Shown: positions 17,259 through 24,342 of the stretch, in pieces | Layout of the letters: every line of letters starts with the position of its first letter | Numbering within the stretch: position 1 is the first letter of the stretch | Assembly (NCBI GenBank): GCA_001785515.1 | Contig: MFTY01000004.1 | Coordinates: 2,657-56,288, forward strand | Origin: Candidatus Nomurabacteria bacterium RIFCSPHIGHO2_02_FULL_35_13 | Lineage (GTDB): Bacteria; Patescibacteriota; Minisyncoccia; Phycocordibacterales; UBA9973 | Length of the DNA: 53,632 nucleotides | Direction: 5' to 3' | The notes under the pieces: generated by a model | Told to the model about the DNA's origin: nothing | The model's input: only the letters and a program-made list of their open reading frames with translations | The model's database searches: none | Translations under genes and position numbers: made by a program

Positions 17259-17642
17259 CTATTTTCCTTTTCTTAAAGAATCTTCGTGCTGTCTCTGTTG
17301 TTCTAAAAGCCAAGGGTAAGTAAATACCTGACGAAAAAATGCCCGAAAATTTTCTCGAGAATTATAATTTAGATTTTTTATATCTTTTTCTACATCTCTA
17401 TGATAGTCGCTGGAATCATTAATATCAGCTTCTGTCATCGAATTAGATTTATATTTATACCACATACGAGCATCTTCTTCAGTGAGTTCTTCGGGGTTTA
17501 TTTTAAGAAGTTCAGGACCTCCTCCTACTTCCCCTTTCTCCGCTTTTTCTTTAAGCTCAACTATTTCACCTCGAAATTTCTCCATATTTATCTGTGGTTC
17601 TTTCTCCTTTGTTTTTTCTGCGAATTTTAGTGATTTTTCCAT
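17259..17642 (-). CDS. Hypothetical soluble protein (127 aa)
   Basis: A charged, mostly helical product with no hydrophobic segment: a Lys/Glu-rich N-terminus, then KINPEELTEEDARMWYKYK and a C-terminal RAFFRQVFTYPWLLEQQ helix. I do not recognise the family. It ends 23 bases before the ATPase ATG. TATAAT lies ten bases before its ATG, so it likely has a short leader. Confidence 0.55.
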   Translation of the reverse strand: MEKSLKFAEKTKEKEPQINMEKFRGEIVELKEKAEKGEVGGGPELLKINPEELTEEDARMWYKYKSNSMTEADINDSSDYHRDVEKDIKNLNYNSRENFRAFFRQVFTYPWLLEQQRQHEDSLRKGK

Positions 17643-17661
17643 AAGTAGTTTAATTATATCA
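17643..17661 (-). promoter_or_regulatory. Promoter of the 127-residue protein gene
   Basis: Extended -10 TGaTATAAT (17661 to 17653) lies ten bases before the ATG; the leader would be about four bases. Confidence 0.5.
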
Positions 17662-17694
17662 TATTCTGTTTACCAATTTACGGCAAAATAAGAT

Positions 17695-17991
17695 TTAAAT
17701 AAGGAAAAGCAAAATTGCAAAAACAGCTACGAAACAAGCAAAAATTCCCACAACTTTGGCAAAAAAAGCAATAGCTTCCTGTTTTCGATTTTCCATGAGT
17801 AATTGCAATGGTTCAGATAAAAACAAAAATCCCATAATTGCAGCCGATAATACAAACAGACTTAACATAGTCATTGGAATAATTATGGTTTCTTCTTGAC
17901 TCTGTAAAAGAGAGCCTAAAGTTCGGACAACAAGAACTATGACAATAATATATAAGGCTGCTCCTAATGCGCACAAAAATGGTTTTTTCAT
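17695..17991 (-). CDS. Small polytopic membrane protein (98 aa)
   Basis: Three hydrophobic segments: about 4-25, 36-59 and 77-97, the last reaching the C-terminus. A short ENRKQEA loop separates the second and third. No recognised family. It has its own leaderless-type promoter and stands alone between the 127-residue protein and the SET gene. Confidence 0.6.
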   Translation of the reverse strand: MKKPFLCALGAALYIIVIVLVVRTLGSLLQSQEETIIIPMTMLSLFVLSAAIMGFLFLSEPLQLLMENRKQEAIAFFAKVVGIFACFVAVFAILLFLI

Positions 17992-18006
17992 ATTTTTATT
18001 ATATCA
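17992..18006 (-). promoter_or_regulatory. Promoter of the 98-residue membrane protein
   Basis: Extended -10 TGaTATAAT (18006 to 17998), six bases, ATG. It is almost identical to the SET gene promoter 460 bases away. Confidence 0.65.
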
Positions 18007-18042
18007 AATTTACTAGCTGGGTGTTTGGTGTGAAGTTGGAAC

Positions 18043-18453
18043 TTATTTAGAATTAACACCTTTATAATATTCCTCTCTTGTTTCTACAGGTTCTTCTAGG
18101 TCTCGATAATTTGCTAATATCTCTTCTCCTTGTTTGATATCACGGATAGAAAAATAACCTTTACCTTTTTTATATCTGACATTTGCACTTTCTGAATGAT
18201 TTAAATAATTACCTATATCCATTCTATTAAAAAGCCTCGGACATAAAAGTCTGTTATCTGGTAAATTAAGACAGTATCCTTGAAGATCCATTGGTACATC
18301 TTTTTTCTCCTTTATTTCTTCTTGAAAATCTTCTAAAAATAATTCCATATAAATATCTTTAGCAATGTCATGTAAAGCAAAAACTCCTACACCTCCATTG
18401 TTGACGATAGAGGGTTTTAAAATAAATGAAAAGCGGTCTGTGGTGTTTTTCAT
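18043..18453 (-). CDS. SET-domain protein (136 aa), putative lysine methyltransferase
   Basis: A compact stand-alone SET domain. Visible are the opening GVGVFALHDI, the SAM/active-site NYLNHSESANVRY, and GEEILANYR, the GEE-x3-Y motif that supplies the catalytic Tyr. There are no pre-SET Cys clusters and no other domain. Family members methylate lysine in proteins; bacterial examples occur in chlamydiae and some environmental lineages, and the target here is unknown. Horizontal acquisition is possible. Confidence 0.75.
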   Translation of the reverse strand: MKNTTDRFSFILKPSIVNNGGVGVFALHDIAKDIYMELFLEDFQEEIKEKKDVPMDLQGYCLNLPDNRLLCPRLFNRMDIGNYLNHSESANVRYKKGKGYFSIRDIKQGEEILANYRDLEEPVETREEYYKGVNSK

Positions 18454-18468
18454 ATTTCTATTATATCA
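18454..18468 (-). promoter_or_regulatory. Promoter of the SET-domain gene
   Basis: Extended -10 TGaTATAAT (18468 to 18460), six bases, ATG. It starts just eight bases after the tRNA-Gln 3' end. Confidence 0.65.
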
Positions 18469-18476
18469 AACTTGGC

Positions 18477-18545
18477 TGGGAGACTAGGAATCGGACCTAA
18501 ATTTTCTGCTTCAAAGGCAGACGTCCTACCGTTAGACGATCTCCC
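18477..18545 (-). tRNA. tRNA-Gln (UUG)
   Basis: The acceptor stem GGGAGAT pairs with GTCTCCC (one G-U). The anticodon stem TCTGC/GCAGA holds loop CTTTGAA, anticodon TTG. The D-arm contains TCTAACGGTAGGA. The T-loop reads TCCGATT rather than TTCGANN, so the position that becomes pseudouridine 55 is C. The discriminator is A and CCA is not encoded. It lies ten bases after the dnaX stop on the same strand and may be cotranscribed. Confidence 0.9.
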
Positions 18546-18554
18546 AATGTGTTA

Positions 18555-19604
18555 TTAAACAACTTCTCTATCTTTACCTATTATCTTCACCAACGCAAGT
18601 TCTAGCGGAAGTTCGGAAACGAAAGCATGGTCTATGTCGCTATAAGCTTCAAGTAAGACTGAAAGCGCTGATGAACGAAGCATTCCTTCTTTATCGCTTT
18701 TTACCAAACTTTTTAAAAATTCCAAATCCTCCTCTCCTAAATCCCCCACCATCTCTTTTTCTAATTTGGGCGCATATTTTAAAATTACTGCCACGCGAAA
18801 CTTTTCTATGATGAGCTTGGAGTAAAGTTTCATATCTAAACTTTCAGCCGCAGCTTTTCTGATGGTTAGGATTCCTTCTTCTAAATTTTTTGAGGCAATT
18901 GCCGAAATAAAATCATTAACCAAAACTGTTTTTGGCGCGCCGGTTATTTTTTCCACATCTTCTCTTTTTATTTTTTTACTCTTTGAAAAATTTAAAACTT
19001 TTTGCAGAGTACCTAAAGCATCACGGAACGAACCATCACCCAAAATGGCTATCAATTCCGCTGTGCCACTATCCAATTCGAAACCTTCCTTTTTTGAAAC
19101 TTCTAAAATCATATTTTTAGAAGCTAAGTCGGAGGCTTTTCTGAAAGTAAAAACCTGACAACGGGACACGATTGTTTCCGGCACTTTATGGATTTCAGTC
19201 GTGGCTAAAATAAAAATGACATGTTTAGGTGGTTCTTCCAATGTCTTCAGTAATGCGCCCCAAGCATCCTTGGAGAGCATATGCACCTCATCTATGATGT
19301 AAACCTTGTATTTTGAGTCAAAAGGCAAAACCCTGGCGCCATCGCGGAGGGTTCTAATATCTTCAATTCCTCTATTGGAAGCAGCATCTATTTCATAAAG
19401 GTCATTTTCTGAAACTCCTATATCTTTAGCAAAAATTCTGGCTACAGAAGTCTTACCTGTACCGCGTGAACCGACAAAAAGGTACGCATGCGAAACTTTA
19501 TTGGTTTCCACTGAGCTTTCCAAGACTTTCACAATATGGTCCTGTCCTATGACTTCTTTGAAGCTTTTAGGCCTATATTTACGATATAAAGCTAAATCAT
19601 GCAT
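18555..19604 (-). CDS. dnaX: DNA polymerase III clamp-loader subunit gamma, reduced
   Basis: The ATPase motor that loads the sliding clamp. Present are Walker A GSRGTGKT (45-52), Walker B DEVH (105-108), sensor/SRC TIVSRCQ (144-150) and a C-terminal clamp-loader helical domain. At 349 residues it stops after domain III, so the tau-specific DnaB- and polymerase-binding domains are missing. The four-Cys zinc module usually inserted after Walker A is also absent: RIFAKDIG is followed directly by LYEIDAASNRG. The start is fixed by a leaderless promoter. Confidence 0.93.
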   Translation of the reverse strand: MHDLALYRKYRPKSFKEVIGQDHIVKVLESSVETNKVSHAYLFVGSRGTGKTSVARIFAKDIGVSENDLYEIDAASNRGIEDIRTLRDGARVLPFDSKYKVYIIDEVHMLSKDAWGALLKTLEEPPKHVIFILATTEIHKVPETIVSRCQVFTFRKASDLASKNMILEVSKKEGFELDSGTAELIAILGDGSFRDALGTLQKVLNFSKSKKIKREDVEKITGAPKTVLVNDFISAIASKNLEEGILTIRKAAAESLDMKLYSKLIIEKFRVAVILKYAPKLEKEMVGDLGEEDLEFLKSLVKSDKEGMLRSSALSVLLEAYSDIDHAFVSELPLELALVKIIGKDREVV

Positions 19605-19619
19605 AAATTAACTATATCA
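19605..19619 (-). promoter_or_regulatory. dnaX promoter
   Basis: Extended -10 TGaTATAGT (19619 to 19611), six bases, ATG of dnaX. Confidence 0.65.
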
Positions 19620-19635
19620 AATTTTTTAGAATAAT

Positions 19636-19658
19636 AAAACTCTTTTGCAACGAGTTTT
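19636..19658 (-). terminator. AAAACTC/GAGTTTT hairpin upstream of dnaX
   Basis: A 7-bp stem with 9-base loop. On the minus strand it is followed by ATTATT, so it could end transcripts arriving from dus. It is part of a longer repeat that recurs, imperfectly, at 19768-19794. Confidence 0.4.
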
Positions 19659-19664
19659 TCAACA

Positions 19665-19760
19665 AATAAGAAGAAATTCAAAAATTTAAAGAGTCGTGGG
19701 TTCCCTGTCCTCACGGACTCCGAGGGCGAAGGCTCAGAAATTTTTCGAATTTTTCTTATT
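19665..19760. repeat. Hairpin repeat, family 1 copy A (dus-dnaX gap)
   Basis: Arms 19665-19687 and 19738-19760 are about 21 of 23 complementary. They enclose a GC-rich core of 50 bases with GAGTCGTGGGTTCCCTG and CCGAGGGCGAAGGCTCAG. The core ends GAGTC/GGCTC continue the stem. The same core is found at 21003-21051 and 23358-23407, with different arms. Could be a structured RNA, a small mobile repeat, or a core inserted into a hairpin. Confidence 0.8.
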
Positions 19761-19818
19761 TTATGAAAATAAAACTCTTTTGCGATGAGGTTTATTTAAG
19801 CAAAAAATATAAAAATTT

Positions 19819-19938
19819 AAAACTCGTTGAGGGATAACTTTTTTAGGGGGTTTTAAGCGCGACGGCGCGAAAACTTCAGAATTTTTCAAGCTTCGAAAAA
19901 TTCGTACCCTAGAAAAAGATATACCGATGAAGAGTTTT
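19819..19938 (-). other. Predicted three-way-junction structured element after dus
   Basis: Outer arms about 32 bases long (19819-19850 and 19907-19938) begin with a perfect AAAACTC/GAGTTTT and include TTTTTAGGG/CCCTAGAAAAA. Inside are two hairpins: GTTTT-GCGC/GCGC-AAAAC (19850-19874) and a perfect 9-bp GAATTTTTC/GAAAAATTC (19879-19903, 7-base loop). The base of the outer stem overlaps the dus stop codon. This and copy A account for most of the 332-base gap between dus and dnaX, which has no gene. It may act as a terminator, a small RNA or a DNA structure. Confidence 0.5.
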
Positions 19939-20971
19939 AGATAGAAATTTTTATATTTTTCTCATTTCTAAGAAAATTATTTATTATTTTCTCCACTTCT
20001 TTGGAGTTTTCTGTTTCCATTAATTTTGCGCGTAATTCTTTTGCGCCATCAAAGCCATTCACGTATGCTTTAAAATGTTTTTTCATAACAGCAAAACTTT
20101 TATTCTTTGGCTTTGAAAGTTCTTTATCAAAAATTTGCGTGTGTTCTATTAGAATTAAAAGTCGCTCCTTAAGGCAAGACCTTTCTGAAGATTTAAGGTC
20201 TTGCCTTTTCCCGCTAAAGAAAAATGGATTACCAAAAACTCCACGACCTATCATCACTCCATCGCAACCATATTCTAAAGCTTTACTTTCTGCGTCTTTT
20301 AAATCCTTAACATCACCGTTGCCAATAAGCATTATTTCTTTTCTGCTTTTTTTTATAAGTTCCTTTATTTTTTTAATGTAATCCCAATTTGCAGGAACAA
20401 GTGATAATTCTTTAGAAGTACGCAAATGGATGGTTAAAGCAGAAATATCTTCTTTGATTAATTCCCCTATCCAAGTATCTATTTCTTCTTTATTAAAACC
20501 AACTCTTGTTTTAACCGATACCGGGATATTTCCTCCTGCGGATTTTATTCCCGCATGAGCTGCCTGTATAATTTTTCTTGCAAGTTGTGGAGTTTTTATC
20601 AAACCTGCTCCAGCTCCTTGGCTTACTACGGATTTGTCTGGACAGCCCATATTTATATCAATTCCATCAAAACCAAGGCTAGCAACATATTGACAAGCCT
20701 TTTCCATATTTTCAGGATTAGCGCCAAAAACCTGAGCTACAATTGGCCTCTCTGATTCCGAATATTCCAACATATGAGATAATTTCTTTCTAGCAAGTTT
20801 ATTACACAAGCCATCGGCTGATACAAATTCTGTCCAAAAAACAATGCTATTTTTATTTTCTCTATTTTTGCCATATTTCGCTAATATATAGCGAAAAGCG
20901 ATATCGGTGACATCCGACATCGGCGCAAGGCAGAAAAAAGGTTTCTTCAGTTTTTCCCAAAAATTTTGCAT
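19937..20971 (-). CDS. dus: tRNA-dihydrouridine synthase
   Basis: A flavin-dependent TIM-barrel enzyme reducing uridine in the tRNA D-loop. Motifs are the FMN-binding CLAPMSDVTDIAFR near 14-27, INMGCPDKSVVSQGAG (106-121) with catalytic C110, VKTRVGF (153-159) and the phosphate-binding GNGDV and IGRGVFGNPF. The C-terminal helical domain is present; length is 344. Which Dus subfamily cannot be told. Hairpin copy B abuts its start, and a TAAAAT box just upstream is too close to the ATG to be leaderless. Confidence 0.94.
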   Translation of the reverse strand: MQNFWEKLKKPFFCLAPMSDVTDIAFRYILAKYGKNRENKNSIVFWTEFVSADGLCNKLARKKLSHMLEYSESERPIVAQVFGANPENMEKACQYVASLGFDGIDINMGCPDKSVVSQGAGAGLIKTPQLARKIIQAAHAGIKSAGGNIPVSVKTRVGFNKEEIDTWIGELIKEDISALTIHLRTSKELSLVPANWDYIKKIKELIKKSRKEIMLIGNGDVKDLKDAESKALEYGCDGVMIGRGVFGNPFFFSGKRQDLKSSERSCLKERLLILIEHTQIFDKELSKPKNKSFAVMKKHFKAYVNGFDGAKELRAKLMETENSKEVEKIINNFLRNEKNIKISI

Positions 20972-20976
20972 AATTT

Positions 20977-21077
20977 TACCAAACTAAGAAAATTAAAAAT
21001 TTTAAGAGTCGTGGGTTCCCTGTCCTTATGACTCCGAGGGCGAAGGCTCAGAAATTTTTGAATTTTTTAGTTTGGTA
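20977..21077. repeat. Hairpin repeat, family 1 copy B (ftsQ-dus gap)
   Basis: Arms 20977-21002 and 21052-21077 share a perfect TACCAAACTAA/TTAGTTTGGTA and about 22 of 26 overall. The core matches copy A except for a short variable part (TTATGACTC for CACGGACTC). It fills the gap between ftsQ and dus almost exactly. Confidence 0.8.
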
Positions 21078-21088
21078 CAATACTACCC

Positions 21089-21949
21089 TTATTTAAACTT
21101 ATAGTAAACCTTATTGCCGAAGCGAAGGTCAATGTATAGAAGCGAAGAGTATTTATTTTTTAAATCTGATTGAAGGGGTTCAGTAGTAAGCACTGTTTGT
21201 AAATTTTCCGCCAATTGTTCAAAATCAGAATCCGTTTTGAAAATTATTTCCGGACCCATTTGCGATATTGAAGAATAAAGAAACATTTTAATATCACCAC
21301 TATCTTGTATGTAAAATGCTGCCGGCTTTATTCCCGCTTTTTCCAGTGTTTCCTTGAATAAAATTAATTTTCCAAAATTTACCGGGAAAAAATACGAACC
21401 AAACGGGTCACCCTCATCCAAATTAACCGTTCCATATAATTTTAAATAAACTCCTCCAGAAAAATAAGGAGCTTCGTCAAAAATATATCCGCTATCATCA
21501 ACGAAATAACATTTATTGTCATTTAATTCTGGCAAAATATTACCGCAATATGTATATAACGCTGTTCGTTCTGTTAGAGAGATATTTAAAGTTTTTATAT
21601 TTTTATCATTAACAGAAATATCCTTGATTCTTTTAAATTTATCTTTTAATTCTGTTTCTATTTCGCGTTGCGGGTAAATTATAAAATTTGTTTTCGGGAA
21701 AAAATAAAGATAATTTCCTGAAATTTTTTCTTTTACAATTTCTTCTATCATGTCAGTTTCTATAACTTTATTGCCTGAAATTTGGATACTGTTTATATTT
21801 AATTTTTCCCATTTGGAAAGAAAAGACAGACCAATTAAAATTAAAATAAGCAAAAAAACCAGAAAAAATATCTTTCTTGTAAAAATCTTACGTTTTTTCT
21901 TTTTTAATTCCAAAAGACGCGGAGAATCCAAAACACTTCGATTTTTCAT
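21089..21949 (-). CDS. ftsQ: Cell division protein FtsQ/DivIB
   Basis: A bitopic division protein of the divisome. A Lys/Arg-rich cytoplasmic N-terminus (about 1-27) precedes one transmembrane helix (28-46), a POTRA domain starting at INSIQISGNKVIE (about 53-65) and a C-terminal FtsQ domain with SLTERTALYTYCG. Length (286) is normal. It lies away from the mraY-ftsW-murG cluster. The ATG directly abuts a palindromic element whose inner part holds AAGGAG about 20 bases upstream, too far for a standard ribosome site. Confidence 0.85.
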   Translation of the reverse strand: MKNRSVLDSPRLLELKKKKRKIFTRKIFFLVFLLILILIGLSFLSKWEKLNINSIQISGNKVIETDMIEEIVKEKISGNYLYFFPKTNFIIYPQREIETELKDKFKRIKDISVNDKNIKTLNISLTERTALYTYCGNILPELNDNKCYFVDDSGYIFDEAPYFSGGVYLKLYGTVNLDEGDPFGSYFFPVNFGKLILFKETLEKAGIKPAAFYIQDSGDIKMFLYSSISQMGPEIIFKTDSDFEQLAENLQTVLTTEPLQSDLKNKYSSLLYIDLRFGNKVYYKFK

Positions 21950-22019
21950 CCCAGTACTAAAATTTTAATCTCCTTATAATAATCATAAAAACAACCTAAT
22001 CAAAAATTTAGTACGGGAC
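21950..22019 (-). repeat. Start-codon-flush hairpin, family 2 copy 1 (before ftsQ)
   Basis: CCCAGTACTAAAATTTT (21950-21966) pairs with AAAATTTAGTACGGG (22003-22017) with one bulge, around a ~36-base AT-rich loop. On the minus strand the 3' arm ends CTGGG directly before the ftsQ ATG. It occupies almost the whole serS-ftsQ gap. Confidence 0.8.
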
Positions 22020-22024
22020 ACGTA

Positions 22025-23290
22025 CTATTTTATGAAATCCTTTCCACCCATATATTTCCTTAAAACTTCCGGAATTTTTATAGTGCCGTCGGCTTGCTGA
22101 TAGTTCTCTAAAATAGCTGCAGGTAATCTGGAAGTAGCGCAAGCCGTATTATTTAGAGAATGAACGTATTTTGATTTTCCATCTTCATCTTTATATTTAA
22201 TATTAAGTCTGCGAGCTTGAAAATCATGAAAATAAGATGATGAATGAGTCTCACGATACTTGTTTTGAGACGGCATCCATGTTTCTAAATCATATTTTTT
22301 TACCTGACCCAGGCCGAGGTCTCCTCCGCAATTAGCGACAATACGATATGGTATTTCCAATTCTTGCATTAAATGTTCCACATGATTAGTAATTTCTTCA
22401 TGCAGTTTAGCAGATTCTTCATGATTGGCTTCACATAGCAAAACTTGTTCCAGTTTAAAAAATTCATGAACTCTGATAATTCCTTTTATATCTTTTCCAT
22501 GACTTCCCGCTTCGCGTCTGAAACAAGGTGAAAAAGCGATGAATTTCATCGGGAGAGATTTTTTAGATACGACTTCTCCGGAAAAATAAGACATCATCGC
22601 AACTTCAGCAGTACCGGCTAAATATTCTCCATCTTGTGTTCTATATAAATCATCCTCGCCTTGGGGTAAATATCCAGTACCCATCAAAGCTTCTTTTCTC
22701 ACAAGTGACGGCACAATCATTGGAACATATCCCAATTTTACAAAATAATCCAAAAAATATTGCCAAAGCGCAAAAAATAATAAAGCTCCATCGTTTTTCA
22801 TAAAATATCCGCGAAAGCCAGAAACTTTTGTGCCCCGTTCAAAATCAGCCATATCAAGTTCTGTCATTATTTCAATATGGTCTTTGGGAGTAAAATTAAA
22901 TACAGGTTTTTCACCCCAAGTTCTGATTTCAACATTTTCCTCATCGTTTTTTCCTTCTGGAACGGAAATATCCGGAACATTCGGAACTTGTAGCATAATT
23001 TGATGCCACTCACTCATTATCGTTTTTAATTTTTCTTCCTTTTGCTTAATATCTTCTTTAACTGCGCGCATTTCATCAATTAACTGCATTCTTTTAACCG
23101 AATCTTTTTCAGTAGCAACATCATTTGAAACTCTATTGACTTCACTTCTCAAATCTTCAACCTCCCTTAATTGTTTCAAACGCTCATCATCTAAAGCGAC
23201 AAGTTTTTCAATATCAATGTCTACGAACTTCTTTTTTGCTCCTTCCTGCACTATTTGCTTGTTTTCGCGGATAAATTTGATGTCTAACAT
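22025..23290 (-). CDS. serS: Seryl-tRNA synthetase
   Basis: A class II synthetase with an N-terminal tRNA-binding coiled coil (about 30-105) and a catalytic domain. Visible are TGYLPQGEDDLYR, AGTAEVAM, motif 2 FSPCFRREAGSHGKD followed by IRVHEFFKLEQ, and motif 3 with NNTACATSRLPAAILENYQ. The family N-terminus MLDIKFIRENK starts at the ATG at 23290; an upstream ATG adds 13 hydrophobic residues that are not part of the family and overlaps the promoter. Length is 421. Confidence 0.96.
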   Translation of the reverse strand: MLDIKFIRENKQIVQEGAKKKFVDIDIEKLVALDDERLKQLREVEDLRSEVNRVSNDVATEKDSVKRMQLIDEMRAVKEDIKQKEEKLKTIMSEWHQIMLQVPNVPDISVPEGKNDEENVEIRTWGEKPVFNFTPKDHIEIMTELDMADFERGTKVSGFRGYFMKNDGALLFFALWQYFLDYFVKLGYVPMIVPSLVRKEALMGTGYLPQGEDDLYRTQDGEYLAGTAEVAMMSYFSGEVVSKKSLPMKFIAFSPCFRREAGSHGKDIKGIIRVHEFFKLEQVLLCEANHEESAKLHEEITNHVEHLMQELEIPYRIVANCGGDLGLGQVKKYDLETWMPSQNKYRETHSSSYFHDFQARRLNIKYKDEDGKSKYVHSLNNTACATSRLPAAILENYQQADGTIKIPEVLRKYMGGKDFIK

Positions 23291-23302
23291 ATGTTTATTA
23301 TA
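23291..23302 (-). promoter_or_regulatory. serS promoter
   Basis: TATAAT (23302 to 23297, minus strand), six bases, ATG at 23290; a TTTTCA-like -35 lies 17 bases further upstream. It excludes the longer serS start. Confidence 0.65.
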
Positions 23303-23334
23303 TATTATTACTGTTATAATGAAAAGCAAGAAAA

Positions 23335-23431
23335 AATTAAGGAAATTTAAAAGATTTTAAGAGTCGTGGGTTCCCTGCCCTCACGGTCTCCGAGGGCGAA
23401 GGCTCAGAAATCTTTTGAAATTTTCTTAATT
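23335..23431. repeat. Hairpin repeat, family 1 copy C (serS-dprA gap)
   Basis: Arms 23335-23357 and 23408-23431 match at 22 of 23 positions with one bulge (AATTAAG, AAATTT and AAAAGATTT blocks). The core is the same 50 bases as in copies A and B. The arms differ in sequence from A and B but stay self-complementary. It lies between divergent genes, so it is not simply a terminator. Confidence 0.8.
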
Positions 23432-23438
23432 ACTTTTT

Positions 23439-24302
23439 ATGGAAATAAGAAAACTACCAAAAAAAGATTTTCCCAAAGCTCTTCTGGAAATTCCACAGCC
23501 GCCGGAACAACTTTATATTATAGGTGAATTGCCGAAAGAAAACCTGATTTATTTATGCGTAGTTGGTTCACGTAAATTCACTTCATACGGACGCGAATCC
23601 TGTGAAAAAATAATTTCTGGATTGAAAGGATATCCAATAGTGATAGTTTCCGGTTTTGCTATGGGTATAGACACAATAGCGCATAAAAAAGCGATGCAAA
23701 CAGGATTGAAGACTATAGTTTTCCCGGGGTCAGGACTTTCTGATGAGGCAATTTATCCCAAAACTAATGTCAGATTAATGAGAGAAGTTGTAGAAAAAGG
23801 CGGATGCTTGATTTCAGAATTTGAACCGGATTTTAAGGCAACTCAATGGAGCTTTCCTATGCGCAACCGTTTAATGGCGGGTATTTCAAAATCCGTATTA
23901 ATAATAGAAGCAGAGGAAAAATCCGGCACGCTTATCACTGCAAGACTCGCTACGGAATACAATAGAGATGTACTTGTGGTGCCTGGGTCAATTTTTTCAT
24001 CAAATTCAAAAGGCACCAATAAATTAATAAAACAAGGCGCAACTCCCGTAACCTGCGCAGAAGATGTATTGGAAGCTTTAGGGTTTGAAGTAAAAAAAGA
24101 CGAAAATATGCAGGCAAAACTTTTTGAAGATTTATCGCCCGAAGAAAAAAAAGTTGTGGAACTTCTTCGCGAACCGATTCCCCGCGATGATTTGATTAGG
24201 GCGATGAAGATGCCGATTCCTAATGCAAATGCGATACTCTCTATTATGGAAATAAAAGAATTAATAAAAGAAGAAATGGGTGAGATTAGATTAAATACAT
24301 AG
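23439..24302 (+). CDS. dprA: DNA processing protein DprA
   Basis: A cytoplasmic ssDNA-binding protein that passes incoming DNA to RecA in natural transformation. The Rossmann-like core is clear: VGSRKFTSYG, VSGFAMGIDTIAHKKA, FPGSGL, and SEFEPDF with WSFPMRNRLMAGIS, then EEKSGTLITA and PGSIFSSNSKGTNKLI. A C-terminal winged-helix (about 225-285) follows. There is no N-terminal SAM domain. Length is 287. It is the first gene after hairpin copy C and precedes topA by 40 bases, a common pairing. With competence pili it would suggest DNA uptake. Confidence 0.94.
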   Translation: MEIRKLPKKDFPKALLEIPQPPEQLYIIGELPKENLIYLCVVGSRKFTSYGRESCEKIISGLKGYPIVIVSGFAMGIDTIAHKKAMQTGLKTIVFPGSGLSDEAIYPKTNVRLMREVVEKGGCLISEFEPDFKATQWSFPMRNRLMAGISKSVLIIEAEEKSGTLITARLATEYNRDVLVVPGSIFSSNSKGTNKLIKQGATPVTCAEDVLEALGFEVKKDENMQAKLFEDLSPEEKKVVELLREPIPRDDLIRAMKMPIPNANAILSIMEIKELIKEEMGEIRLNT

Positions 24303-24304
24303 AT

Positions 24305-24342
24305 TTGCAAAAAAAAACTATTTCGTGTAATACTTAGCCAAT
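24305..24342 (+). promoter_or_regulatory. topA promoter
   Basis: TTGCAA (24305-24310), exactly 17 bases, TAATAC (24328-24333), nine bases, ATG. The leader would be two to four bases. The -35 begins a few bases after the dprA stop. Confidence 0.65.

Larger units (their letters stand above)
19633..19794. repeat. Imperfect 27-bp direct repeats bracketing hairpin element A
   Basis: AATAAAACTCTTTTGC is identical at 19633-19648 and 19768-19783; the following 11 bases match at seven positions. The pair brackets the 96-base hairpin at 19665-19760. A third partial relative (AAAACTCGTTGAGG) begins the structured element at 19819. Confidence 0.6.

Noticed and set aside
17236-17313. Long N-terminal extension of the P-type ATPase
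   Set aside because: The basic extension overlaps both the 127-residue gene and the TATAAT box; the ATG at 17235 fits the family N-terminus.
19688-19737. Hammerhead or other known self-cleaving ribozyme in the repeat core
   Set aside because: No CUGAUGA/GAAA core or other recognised catalytic motif could be placed on either strand.
23291-23329. Upstream ATG of serS
   Set aside because: It adds a hydrophobic stretch foreign to SerRS and lies across the promoter.
19665-23431. Integron attC sites or a CRISPR array
   Set aside because: Only three copies, separated by whole genes, without RYYYAAC/GTTRRRY ends, spacers or cas or integrase genes.
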